Assembly: GCF_016598575.1 (NCBI RefSeq)
Contig: NZ_CP066801.1
Coordinates: forward strand, 2,418,001-2,482,000
Reading direction: 5' to 3'
Length of the DNA: 64,000 bases
From: Streptomyces sp. HSG2
Lineage (GTDB): Bacteria; Actinomycetota; Actinomycetes; Streptomycetales; Streptomycetaceae
Made by a program: the position numbers and the translations under genes. Within the stretch, counting starts at the first letter, position 1; every line of letters begins with the position of its first letter. Shown piece by piece: positions 25,174-33,600 of this stretch. The notes beneath the pieces are model-generated. The model saw nothing but the letters and a program-made list of their open reading frames with translations. It searched no databases and was not told where the DNA came from.

Positions 25174-25536
25174 ATGTCGAACACCCAGGCGCCACCCCGG
25201 CCGGAGCCCCGGTCGCACGCGGTGGAGCCGTGCTGCCCGCCCTTGGACGAAGGCCCGCTCACCCCCGAGGAGGCCGAGCGCGCGGCGCGCATGTTCAAGG
25301 CGCTGGGAGACCCGGTGCGGCTGCGACTGTTCTCCGCCGTCGCCTCGCACGAGGACGGGGAGGCATGCGTGTGCGACATCTCCGACGTCGGCGTCTCCCA
25401 GCCGACCGTCTCCCATCACCTCAAGAAGCTTCGGGAAGCCGGTCTCCTGACCTCCGAGCGGCGCGGGACCTGGGTCTACTACCGCGTCGAGCCGTCGGTG
25501 GTGGCGGCCATGGGACGGCTGCTGGCCGTCCACTGA
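25174..25536 (+). CDS. arsR: ArsR-family arsenic/metal-sensing repressor
   Basis: A 120-residue winged-helix repressor of the ArsR/SmtB family. The metalloid-sensing motif appears as EACVCDIS (Cys-Val-Cys) near residues 67-74, followed by the recognition helix VSQPTVSHHLKKLREAGLL and the wing ERRGTWVYYRV. An additional Cys-Cys pair occurs near residue 24. It would dissociate from its operator on binding arsenite. The regulator is intact although every arsenic-resistance gene around it is broken. Confidence 0.9.
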   Translation: MSNTQAPPRPEPRSHAVEPCCPPLDEGPLTPEEAERAARMFKALGDPVRLRLFSAVASHEDGEACVCDISDVGVSQPTVSHHLKKLREAGLLTSERRGTWVYYRVEPSVVAAMGRLLAVH

Positions 25537-25592
25537 CCCCCTGGCGGGCGGCACCGGCGCGGACGCCGTCCGACTCCGCCCGCCGTCGGCGG

Positions 25593-25799
25593 GCTCCGTG
25601 TTCCGACCAGCGGGTGCTCGGTGATGGTCCCCCCTCGCGGGGCGAAGAGGACGACGATGGTGAACAGCGGGCCGTAGAGCGCCCAGGGACCGATCCCGGG
25701 CGGGACGACGGACTCGGACCGCTCCCGCCCCATCCTCAGCTCGCCGATCGCGCGGGTCGGGAAGCCCGCGACCGGGGGAACGCCCGGGAAGACGGCCAC
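25593..25799 (-). pseudogene. ACR3 arsenite efflux transporter fragment
   Basis: About 69 residues on the minus strand match an internal segment of ACR3: VFPGVPPVAGFPTRAIGE, then GPWALYGPLFTIVVLFA and TITEHPL. ACR3 proteins have about 360 residues and ten membrane helices. Here only about one fifth remains, with substitutions such as Pro in membrane helices. It is the remnant of the arsenite pump normally controlled by ArsR. Confidence 0.7.
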
Positions 25800-25806
25800 G
25801 TCGAGC

Positions 25807-25956
25807 GTGATCCCCCACAGCGGCGAGCGCTACCTCGACTGGCGGCCGGACGACCCGACCGGGCAGGGGGTCGCCGCCGTCCGCCCGATCCGCGACCGGA
25901 TCAAGGGCCTGGTCGAGAGCCTCATCGAGGAGATCGCGCCCGGTTCTCCCGCCTGA
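25807..25956 (+). pseudogene. Arsenate reductase (ArsC) C-terminal fragment
   Basis: A 49-codon plus-strand frame reads GERYLDWRPDDPTGQGV, AAVRPIRDRIKGLVESLIEE and stops. This corresponds to the end of the low-molecular-weight phosphatase-type arsenate reductase, whose usual sequence is KRYxDWxxxDPxGQ. The catalytic N-terminal part with CX5R is missing. It lies on the opposite strand to the ACR3 fragment, so the locus has been rearranged. Confidence 0.7.
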
Positions 25957-26052
25957 GACCCGCGATGCTCGCGCGATCCCGGCGCCCCGACGACGGGGTC
26001 CGGCGCCCCCTTCCTCTCCTCGGACGACGCGGGCGGTGGCGCCGGAGAGCGG

Positions 26053-27552
26053 TCAGTGACCGCTCAGTTGGCCTGCCAGCCGGCCGTGCATGTCGGCGCT
26101 CGGCTCGTTCAGGCCGACGATGGTGACCTTCTTGCCGCGCTGGGCGTACTTGTTCTCCACCGCGTCCAGCGCCGCGACGGAGGACGCGTCCCAGATGTGC
26201 GCGCGGGAGAGGTCGATGACCACGTCGTCCGGGTCGCCCTGGTAGTCGAACTGGTAGACGAGATCGTTGGACGAGGCGAAGAAGAGCTCGCCAGTGACCG
26301 CGTAGACGATCTGCCCGCCGTCCGGATCGAGGACACCGGAGACGTTGACCACGTGCGCCACGCGCTTGGCGAAGACGACCATGGCGGTGAGGCAGCCGAC
26401 CACGACGCCGATGGCCAGGTTGTGCGTGGCGACGACGCAGGCCACGGTGACGACCATGACGAGGGTCTCGCCGAGCGGCATCCGCCGCACCGTCTCGGGC
26501 GCGACGGAGTGCCAGTCGAAGGTCGCGAACGACACCATGACCATGACGGCGACCAGGGCGGCCATCGGGATGTCGGAGACGACCGGCCCGAAGACGATGC
26601 AGAGCACCATCAGGAACACACCGGCCAGGAACGTCGACAGGCGGGTCCGGGCGCCGGAGACCCGCACGTTGATCATGGTCTGGCCGATCATCGCGCAGCC
26701 GCCCATGCCGCCGAAGAACCCGGTGACCACGTTGGCCACCCCCTGGCCGATCGACTCCCGGGTCTTGCCCGAGTGGGTGTCGGTGATGTCGTCGACCAGT
26801 TTGGCCGTCATCAACGACTCCATCAGACCCACCAGCGCCATGGCGAAGGCGTACGGGGCGATGACGGTCAGCGTCTCCAGGGTGAGGGGCACGTCGGGGA
26901 GGCCAGGCACCGGGAGCGAGGAGGGCAGTTCGCCCTTGTCCCCCACCGTCGGCACGGCTATCCCGGCCGCGACGGTGATCACGGTGAGGACGACGATGGA
27001 GACCAGGGGCGCGGGCACTACCGTGGTCACGCGCGGGAAGAACACCATCAGCGCCAGCCCGGCGGCGACGAGCGGGTAGACGACCCAGGGCACGCCGCTC
27101 AGCTCCGGCACCTGGGCCATGAAGATGAGGATGGCCAGGGCGTTGACGAAGCCGACCATGACGCTGCGGGGCACGAACCGCATGAGTCGGGCCACCCCGA
27201 GCGCCCCGAGGACGATCTGGAAGACACCGGCGAGGATCACCGCCGCGACCAGATAGCCCAGTCCGTGATCGCGGTTGAGCGGGGCGATCACCAGGGCGAT
27301 GGCCCCGGTGGCGGCCGAGATCATGGCCTTGCGCCCGCCCACGACCGAGATGACGACGGCCATGGTGAACGACGCGAACAGGCCGACGGCCGGATCCACC
27401 CCGGCGATGATCGAGAAGGAGATGGCCTCGGGGATCAGCGCCAGCGCGACGACCAATCCGGCGAGCACCTCGGTGCGGAGCACTTTCGGGGAGGCCAGCC
27501 AATCGGGCCGGGAGGGTCGGAACCCGGGGGCCACGGACAGGGGTGAGGACAT
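26053..27552 (-). CDS. SulP-family anion transporter with STAS domain
   Basis: A 499-residue SulP permease. About 10-12 hydrophobic helices fill residues 25-380, with the family patterns ALALIPEAISFSIIAGVDP near residue 40 and GGMGGCAMIGQTMINV near residue 265. A cytoplasmic STAS domain occupies residues 395-495 (VVIDLSRAHIWDASSVAALD). Substrates in the family include sulfate, bicarbonate and other anions; none can be fixed here. The ATG at 27552 is chosen because the membrane domain follows and the upstream frame is low complexity. It is divergent from a MerR-type gene, which probably regulates it. Confidence 0.92.
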   Translation of the reverse strand: MSSPLSVAPGFRPSRPDWLASPKVLRTEVLAGLVVALALIPEAISFSIIAGVDPAVGLFASFTMAVVISVVGGRKAMISAATGAIALVIAPLNRDHGLGYLVAAVILAGVFQIVLGALGVARLMRFVPRSVMVGFVNALAILIFMAQVPELSGVPWVVYPLVAAGLALMVFFPRVTTVVPAPLVSIVVLTVITVAAGIAVPTVGDKGELPSSLPVPGLPDVPLTLETLTVIAPYAFAMALVGLMESLMTAKLVDDITDTHSGKTRESIGQGVANVVTGFFGGMGGCAMIGQTMINVRVSGARTRLSTFLAGVFLMVLCIVFGPVVSDIPMAALVAVMVMVSFATFDWHSVAPETVRRMPLGETLVMVVTVACVVATHNLAIGVVVGCLTAMVVFAKRVAHVVNVSGVLDPDGGQIVYAVTGELFFASSNDLVYQFDYQGDPDDVVIDLSRAHIWDASSVAALDAVENKYAQRGKKVTIVGLNEPSADMHGRLAGQLSGH

Positions 27553-27802
27553 GCGACCGTTTCTGTTCAGGCACGCGCCACCCTCGGGGACGCACGCGCG
27601 TCGTACTCGGCTCGGATCCGTCGGGCGGACCCCCGCGGTGGCCGACCGCGTCGGTGGGGTCGGTCGTCTCCGCGCGGCGGCCGTCCGCCGCCGGTCGGGC
27701 ATCATGGCCCGGAGGTCTTCGGACGCCATCGGGGCCGATCCGGGCCCGCGCCCTGGCGTTCGCGCGCCGCCGCGGCCCCCGGCCGCGGTCGGCACGCGGC
27801 AG

Positions 27803-27828
27803 ACTCTACCCTGACGTGAGGGCAGAGT
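27803..27828. promoter_or_regulatory. MerR-type operator candidate (26-bp dyad)
   Basis: ACTCTACCCT and AGGGCAGAGT are inverted around GACGTG with one mismatch. The size and the CCCT/AGGG arms resemble operators of MerR regulators. It lies in the sulP/merR intergenic region, 251 bases upstream of sulP. Confidence 0.5.
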
Positions 27829-27844
27829 GCGCGGCGTGGCATGA

Positions 27845-27881
27845 GAATCACAGGCGAGCACTCGTAAACGCCCTGTGATTC
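27845..27881. promoter_or_regulatory. Second dyad in the sulP/merR intergenic region
   Basis: GAATCACAGG (27845-27854) and CCTGTGATTC (27872-27881) are perfect inverted 10-mers separated by 17 bases. The locally low GC content suggests a promoter or operator. It lies 69 bases before the merR ATG. Confidence 0.5.
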
Positions 27882-27949
27882 GCCTCACCCGGCGCCGCGG
27901 GCGCGCGGATTCGGAAACCGAAGGCGGCGGCAGAGGAGATCATGGGGTG

Positions 27950-28363
27950 ATGACGGACCAGCGACGTATGCGGATCGGAGAGGTGGCCGAGCGGACCGGC
28001 CTGTCGCTGCGCACCATCCGTCACTACGAGGACGTCGGTCTCGTGACCCCCTCGACACGCAGCAAGGGTGGCTTCCGGCTCTACACGGAAGTCGACGTCG
28101 AGCGCCTCATGGTGATCCGCCGGATGAAACCGCTGGACTTCTCGTTGGACGAGATGCGCGAGCTGCTCGACGTCACCGACCGACTGGCGGCCTCCGACGG
28201 GCTCGCCGGCGAGGAGCGGGAGCGGCTGCGCGAACGTCTGGACGCCTACCGGCGGATGGCCGACGATCGCTGCGAGACGCTCCGCGCACGACTGGCGATG
28301 GCCGAGGACTTCGCCGCGACCCTTCGAGGGCGACTGGGCCCTCGGGCAGCGACGGACACCTGA
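27950..28363 (+). CDS. MerR-family transcriptional regulator
   Basis: A 137-residue regulator. The N-terminal winged helix is typical (MRIGEVAERTGLSLRTIRHY, then EDVGLVTP and GGFRLY), followed by a dimerising coiled coil from about residue 85. No Cys-based metal site is visible in the C-terminus; one Cys lies in ADDRCETL. The ATG at 27950 has GAGGAG upstream; a GTG three bases earlier is an alternative. It is divergent from the SulP gene and two dyads lie between them, so control of the transporter is the simplest hypothesis. Confidence 0.88.
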   Translation: MTDQRRMRIGEVAERTGLSLRTIRHYEDVGLVTPSTRSKGGFRLYTEVDVERLMVIRRMKPLDFSLDEMRELLDVTDRLAASDGLAGEERERLRERLDAYRRMADDRCETLRARLAMAEDFAATLRGRLGPRAATDT

Positions 28364-28718
28364 ACCGCCCGCGCCGAGCACCCGGCCCCGACCGAGTGGG
28401 GAACGCCGACCCGAGCGCCCGCGCGCCGAGGAGAGGCGAGCCCGGTGGCCCCCCTGTCCCCGCCCGGCCGCTCCCCTCGTCGCTCCGCCGGGGAGGGCGC
28501 CCGCCGCGCCTTGACGACCTTGCGCGACACGGCATCGGGCGACACGTTTCCGCCCCCGAGAACACCCCCTCCTCGCAGAATCCGACAGCTCCTGTCAGTT
28601 GCCGTCAGGGCGCCGGAAATCACCCGTACGGCTGATACACATACCCCGCTGGGGCCACATGTCAGGCGTTCGTGCGAACGCACCGGATGGCACAACACGG
28701 TCGGGCAGAGGGGGAAAG
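28364..28718. other. Intergenic region upstream of the DUF4388/roadblock operon
   Basis: A 355-base spacer. The downstream part (about 28590-28700) is AT-richer and probably carries the promoter of the following operon. No gene or strong dyad was seen. Confidence 0.4.
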
Positions 28719-29657
28719 GTGTCGGACCTTCACGAATCCGTTCACCAAGCCGGTTTCGGCGCGCTCTCCAGGGCTTTGGCCCGGTGCCGGGCCGACGGGA
28801 CGACCACGGCGCTGCGCGTGCGCGGCAGGCCCGGCGGGGTGTTCCATCTCCGGCGAGGCCGGGTGATCGCCGTCGAGAGCCCGGGGGCACCCGGGGTGGA
28901 CGCCCTCCTGCTGCGTTCCGGTCGCCTGAGCGAGGCCGACCGGGCCGAGCTCTTCCCCGCGCGCACCATGCCGGAGAACCCGGACGCCGGGCTCGTCGCA
29001 CGCGGCCACGTGGGCGCCGCCGAACTGCAGGTCGTCTCCGCGATGGCCCTTCGAGACGCGGTCTTCGCCATCGTCGCGGGGGACGTGGCCGAGTGCGTCG
29101 CCACCCCGGACGCGACGCCGGACGGCCCCGTGGTGGCGGACGAGGATCCCCTGGCGGTCCTGGACGCCGCCGCCCGCCGGCTGGCCGGCCTCGCGGCCCT
29201 GCCCGAGGCGGTCCTCCCGGACCGGGAGCGGGTGGTCTCGACCCGGCGCGTCCCCGACCGGGCCGAGACCCGAACCCCCCGCCGCCTGGAGATCCTCTCC
29301 CTCGCGAACGGGCGGCGCACCCCCAGGGACATCGCGTTCGCGCTCGGACGGGGCGTGTACGGCGTCACCGTCGAGGTCTCCCGCATGCTCGGCGAGGGAT
29401 GGCTGGAGCGGGCCGGCCAGGACGCCCCCTCGGGCGACACACCCCGGGTGTGGGCGGCCGAGGTCCCGACGCCGCGTCACGCGACGGCCGGCCCCGAGGT
29501 CGTGGCGTCGATCGAATCCCTTCCCCGACGCACCCCGGGGGCCAGTGGGTTCAGGGCGAACGCCCTGGTCGCGTCGGAGTCGACGACGAACTGGAAGGGA
29601 CTGTTCCGATTCAAGGGCCGCACCCGGGCCGGCCTGTTCGGCGGGACCGAATCCTGA
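28719..29657 (+). CDS. DUF4388-like protein (PatA N-terminal-like)
   Basis: A 312-residue cytoplasmic protein. The N-terminal 100 residues resemble DUF4388: GFGALSRALARCRADGTTT, then ALRVRGRPGGVFHLRRGRVI and a following helical tail. Two further helical segments include a winged-helix-like stretch near residue 200 (RRLEILSLANGRRTPRDIAF). The C-terminus is basic. GTG 28719 is preferred because GAGGGGG precedes it; an ATG at 28659 is an alternative. DUF4388 proteins are often found with roadblock-type GTPase regulators, and two such genes follow directly. Function unknown. Confidence 0.62.
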   Translation: MSDLHESVHQAGFGALSRALARCRADGTTTALRVRGRPGGVFHLRRGRVIAVESPGAPGVDALLLRSGRLSEADRAELFPARTMPENPDAGLVARGHVGAAELQVVSAMALRDAVFAIVAGDVAECVATPDATPDGPVVADEDPLAVLDAAARRLAGLAALPEAVLPDRERVVSTRRVPDRAETRTPRRLEILSLANGRRTPRDIAFALGRGVYGVTVEVSRMLGEGWLERAGQDAPSGDTPRVWAAEVPTPRHATAGPEVVASIESLPRRTPGASGFRANALVASESTTNWKGLFRFKGRTRAGLFGGTES

Positions 29658-29699
29658 ACCGCCCGGGGAGTCACGAACATCGTGCGAGGAGGTACGTGA

Positions 29700-30074
29700 G
29701 TGGATCACGAGGCGCTGGCGGGTGAGATGAGAGAGCTTCGCGACCGCATACCCGGGATCACCGACACGCTCGTCGCCGCGGTGGACGGACTGCTCATCGC
29801 GGCGGACACCGAGGACGGGATCGAGCCCGACGGCCTGGCCGCGCTCTCGGCCGCCCAGATGGGGATCTCCCAGCGGACCGCCGCGGCCACCGGACGCGGC
29901 ACCCTCCAGCGCACCGTGGCCTGGTCGGGCCGAGGGTGCGCGGCGGTGTACACGGTGGCGGACACCGCCCTGCTCGTGATCCTCGGCGACGACGGCCTGG
30001 ACGTCGACCGACTGCACGTGGAAGCCCAACCGATGCTCAAGCGCATCGGGGCCGTCCTCTCCGAAGGGAAATAG
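29700..30074 (+). CDS. Roadblock/LC7 domain protein
   Basis: A 124-residue roadblock/LC7 (MglB-like) protein: LAGEMRELRDRIPGITDTLV, AAVDGLLIAADTEDG, AALSAAQMGISQRTA and ALLVILGDDGLDVDRL. These small proteins dimerise and usually modulate Ras-like GTPases; in Streptomyces they belong to conservon-type systems. No GTPase gene is nearby, which is unusual. The start is GTG 29700, preceded by AGGAGG. The next gene begins five bases after its stop, implying a shared function. Confidence 0.85.
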   Translation: MDHEALAGEMRELRDRIPGITDTLVAAVDGLLIAADTEDGIEPDGLAALSAAQMGISQRTAAATGRGTLQRTVAWSGRGCAAVYTVADTALLVILGDDGLDVDRLHVEAQPMLKRIGAVLSEGK

Positions 30075-30078
30075 CGAA

Positions 30079-30507
30079 ATGGCGACGAAACGCATCACGG
30101 GGTTCTCCGACCAAGTGGCGGCGCTGGTCAAGGCCCTGCGGTCGGAGACCCCCGACTGCGTGGCGGCCGGGGTGGTGGACATGGCCACCGGCATGCTCCT
30201 GTCCTACGAGACCGTCGACACCCACCCCACGGAGGTCCTCGACCTGCTCGCCGGTGCGACCCTCGACCTCTTCCAGGGCCGCACCGTCCTCATGATCGAG
30301 GACGTCTTCAAGGAACGACGCGGGGTGCAGGACGACCACCACTACTTCCAGGAGATCCTGGTGAACAGCGAGAACCTGACCCACCTGTTCATCCGCATGA
30401 ACGAGGGTCAGGACGTCGTGGCGGTGGCGGTCTGTCGCAAGTCGGTGAACGTGGGCATGCTGTTCGCGCAGGCCCGGCGGGTGATCAAGGAGTACGGCGG
30501 GATCTGA
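30079..30507 (+). CDS. Second roadblock-like protein
   Basis: A 142-residue protein that looks like a divergent roadblock/profilin-fold relative: FSDQVAALVKALRSETPDC, AAGVVDMATGMLLSYETVD, LLAGATLDLFQGRTVLMI and VVAVAVCRKSVNVGMLFAQA. It is translationally close to the roadblock gene upstream. The pair could form a heterodimer. A GC-rich hairpin lies beyond its stop. Family placement is by pattern and less sure than for the preceding gene. Confidence 0.65.
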   Translation: MATKRITGFSDQVAALVKALRSETPDCVAAGVVDMATGMLLSYETVDTHPTEVLDLLAGATLDLFQGRTVLMIEDVFKERRGVQDDHHYFQEILVNSENLTHLFIRMNEGQDVVAVAVCRKSVNVGMLFAQARRVIKEYGGI

Positions 30508-30564
30508 GGTACCCCCCCTCGGCGCCCCGACCGGCGCCCCCGATCGGGGTCCCGCGGGACGACG

Positions 30565-30605
30565 CGCCCCCGCCCCCCGTCCGGACCGTACGCCGGGCGG
30601 GGGCG
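30565..30605. terminator. Terminator between convergent genes
   Basis: CGCCCCCGCCC (30565-30575) pairs with GGGCGGGGGCG (30595-30605), enclosing a 19-base loop that can itself fold. It separates the roadblock operon from the minus-strand fusion gene. Confidence 0.75.
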
Positions 30606-30608
30606 GGA

Positions 30609-33600
30609 TCAACCGTCCGGCAGCGTCTGTTCGGCCCAGATGGTCTTTCCGGTCGCCGTCGATCGGGTCCCCCAACGCTGCGCGAGGCGCGCCACGATGA
30701 ACAGTCCCCGCCCGCCCTCGTCGGTGGTCCGGGCGTGGCGCAGCCGGGGCGTGGTGTTGCTGGTGTCGGAGACCTCGCAGATCAGGAAGCGGTCACGGAT
30801 CAGCCGGATTCCGACCGGTCCGCTCGCGTGGCGGATGGCGTTGGTGACCAGCTCGCTGACGATCAACTCGGTGGTGTACGCCAGGTCGTGAAGGCCCCAT
30901 TCGGCCAGTCGGCGCGCGCACCGGACCCGCGCCTGGGCCACGGCCGCGGGGTCGGCCGGCAACTCCCAGAAGACCACCCGCTCCGAAGGCAGGCCGCGGG
31001 TGCGGGCGAGGAGGAGGGCCGAGTCGTCCGACGGGGGCCCGGGCAGCAGGGCGTCCAGCGCCCTGCGTCCGATGGCCCGAAGCGTCGGGCCGCCTCCGGC
31101 GAGGGCCTCGCTCAGCCGGGCCAGTCCGGTGTCGATGTCGCGGTCCCTGCTCTCCACGAGACCGTCCGTGAAGAGGGCGATCAGACTGCCCTCCGCCACT
31201 TCCATCTCGGCGGACTCGAAGGGCAGGTAGCCGAGACCGAGCGGCGGACCGGCGGGAAGGTCGGGGATGTCGGCGGCGCCGTCCGGACCGACGACGACCG
31301 GCGGGAGATGCCCGGCCCTGGCCAGCGTGCACCGCCGGGTGACCGGGTCGTACACGGCGTACAGGCAGGTCGCCCCGAGGAAGGCGGCGCCCCCCTCCTC
31401 CGGCGCCCACTCCTGGTCGTCCTCCTCCTCCATCAGCCCGATCACCAGGTCGTCCAGGTGCGCGAGGAGTTCGTCCGGAGGCAGGTCGAGGTTGGCCAGC
31501 GTACGGACGGCCGTCCGCAGCCGTCCCATGGTGGTGGCCGCGTTGATGCCGTGGCCGACGACGTCCCCGACGACCAGGGCGACCCGGGCCCCGGACAGGG
31601 GGATCACGTCGAACCAGTCTCCGCCGACCCCGCTCGGCGCGTCCGCCGGAAGGTACCAGGAGGCCACCTCCAGGGCGGATCTGCCCGTCAACTCCTGCGG
31701 TAGCAGGGATTTCTGGAGCGACCGTGCGGCCGTGCGCTCGCGGGTGTAGCGGCGCGCGTTGTCGATGCTGACCGCGGCGCGGGCCACGATCTCCTCGGCC
31801 AGCCGCACGTCGTCCGGTTCGAAGGGCCCCGAACGCCGCGACCGGGCGAAGGTGGCCACGCCCAGGGTGACACCCCGCGCCCGCACCGGGACGGCGATCA
31901 GCGAGCGGAACCGGTAGGCGCGGACGGCCTCCCCCAGGGCCCGGTCCTCCGTGATCCATGCGCTGGTGGCGAGATCCAGAGCGCGCTCCACCAACGTCCT
32001 TCCCTCTCGGAGACACCGGGTGACCGGCGATGTGGCGGCCCGCCTGGTCGCCTCCCCCAGGGCCAGACTCGATTCCGGCGCCCGTTCTCGGACCGACCGC
32101 AGCCCCGCCCGCCGGATCAGGGGCTCCGGAGCGAAGGGCCCGGGCGGCGGCTCCTCGCCGAGGACGACGCCCTCCAGCAGGTCGACCGCGACGAAGTCCG
32201 CCAGAGCCGGAACGGCCGAGTCGGCCATCTCCTGCGCCGTACGCGCCACGTCCAACGTGCTGCCGATGCGCGCCCCCGAGTCGTTCAACAGGGCCAGTCG
32301 CTCCTGTGCCCGCCGCCGTTCGGTGACGTCGATGACCATGTACCAGACGCCCACCGACCTGCCCTGGCGGTCCCGCATGGCGAAGAAGGACGCCGAGTAG
32401 ACGCGTTCGCCTCGGGCGTCCATGTAACCGGTGGCGAACTCGTGGTCCATCAGGGGACGCCCGGTCCTGAGGACACCCCGCATGCGCTCCTCGAACGCCC
32501 GCGCGTTCGGTGAGTTCAGCACCTCGCTGGCCTTCCGCCCCAGACGTCGGGCGAGCGGCACCATGCGGTCCAGAGGCTCGTTCACCCAGACGTAGCGCAG
32601 GTCCAGGTCGAGGACGGCGATGCCCACCGGGGCGTGCGTGAGGAACGGGGCCAGCTGCAACTGGTTGACCCCTGAACCCGGCATCCGCCAGAAGGCGCGC
32701 CTCGGCGGCCTCCCGGCGAACCTGCCGAAGACCACGGCGGCGACCGTCGCGACCAGGACGCCGGGGACCATCTCGTAGACGTCGGATTCCAGCGGCCCGA
32801 GGTTCCGGTTGATCCGCCCCCACAGGACGACCGTGACCGCGCCGCCCACGATCCCGGCCATCGCCCCCGCCCAGGTCATCCGGGGCCAGTACAGCGAGAG
32901 CAGCACGACCGGCCCGAAGGCCGCCCCCAGACCGGCCCAGGCGTAGGCGACGATGCCGAGCAGTCCGTCGGCCCGCAACGCCACGACGTACGCGACGACG
33001 ATCACGAGGAGGACGGCGGCGCGTCCCGCCCAGACCAGGGCACGGTCGGTGGCACCTCGACGCAGGAAGGCACGGTAGAAGTCCTCGGTGAGGGCGACCG
33101 AGGACACCAGCAGCTGACTGTCGGCCGTGGACAGGATCGCCGCCAGGACGGCGACCAGCAGCAGTCCGGCCAGCCAGGGGTTCAGCAGCGTCCTGCCGAG
33201 GACCACGTAGACGGTGTCCGGGTCGGGCAGGGGCGTGCCGAGCCACGCGATGCCGACCAGGCCGACCAGGGTGGCGCCACCGAGGACCACGACCACCCAG
33301 GCCGTGCCGACGCGACGGGCCTTCGGGATGGCCCGGATGGTCCGGATACCCATGAAGCGGGCGAGGATGTGCGGCTGTCCGAAGTATCCGAGGCCCCAGG
33401 CGAGCAGAGAGAGCGTCGCCACCGCTCCGAGCCTTCCGCCCTCCGACCACAGGCCGTCCTCGTAGCCCACGGCGGCACCCATGTCCAGGAGCCCCGGGGT
33501 GCGAGCCTGGACGGCGTGGCCCAGGTCCACGAAGCCGCCGAGCAGGGCGAGACCGGTCAGGGAGACCACCAGCAGCGCCAGCAGCATCAGCGTGGCCTGC

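Noticed and set aside
26056..27546. Plus-strand open frame of 496 codons rich in His, Asp and Gly
   Set aside because: It is antisense to the SulP transporter. The composition is the expected mirror of Val/Leu/Ala membrane codons and shows no domain.
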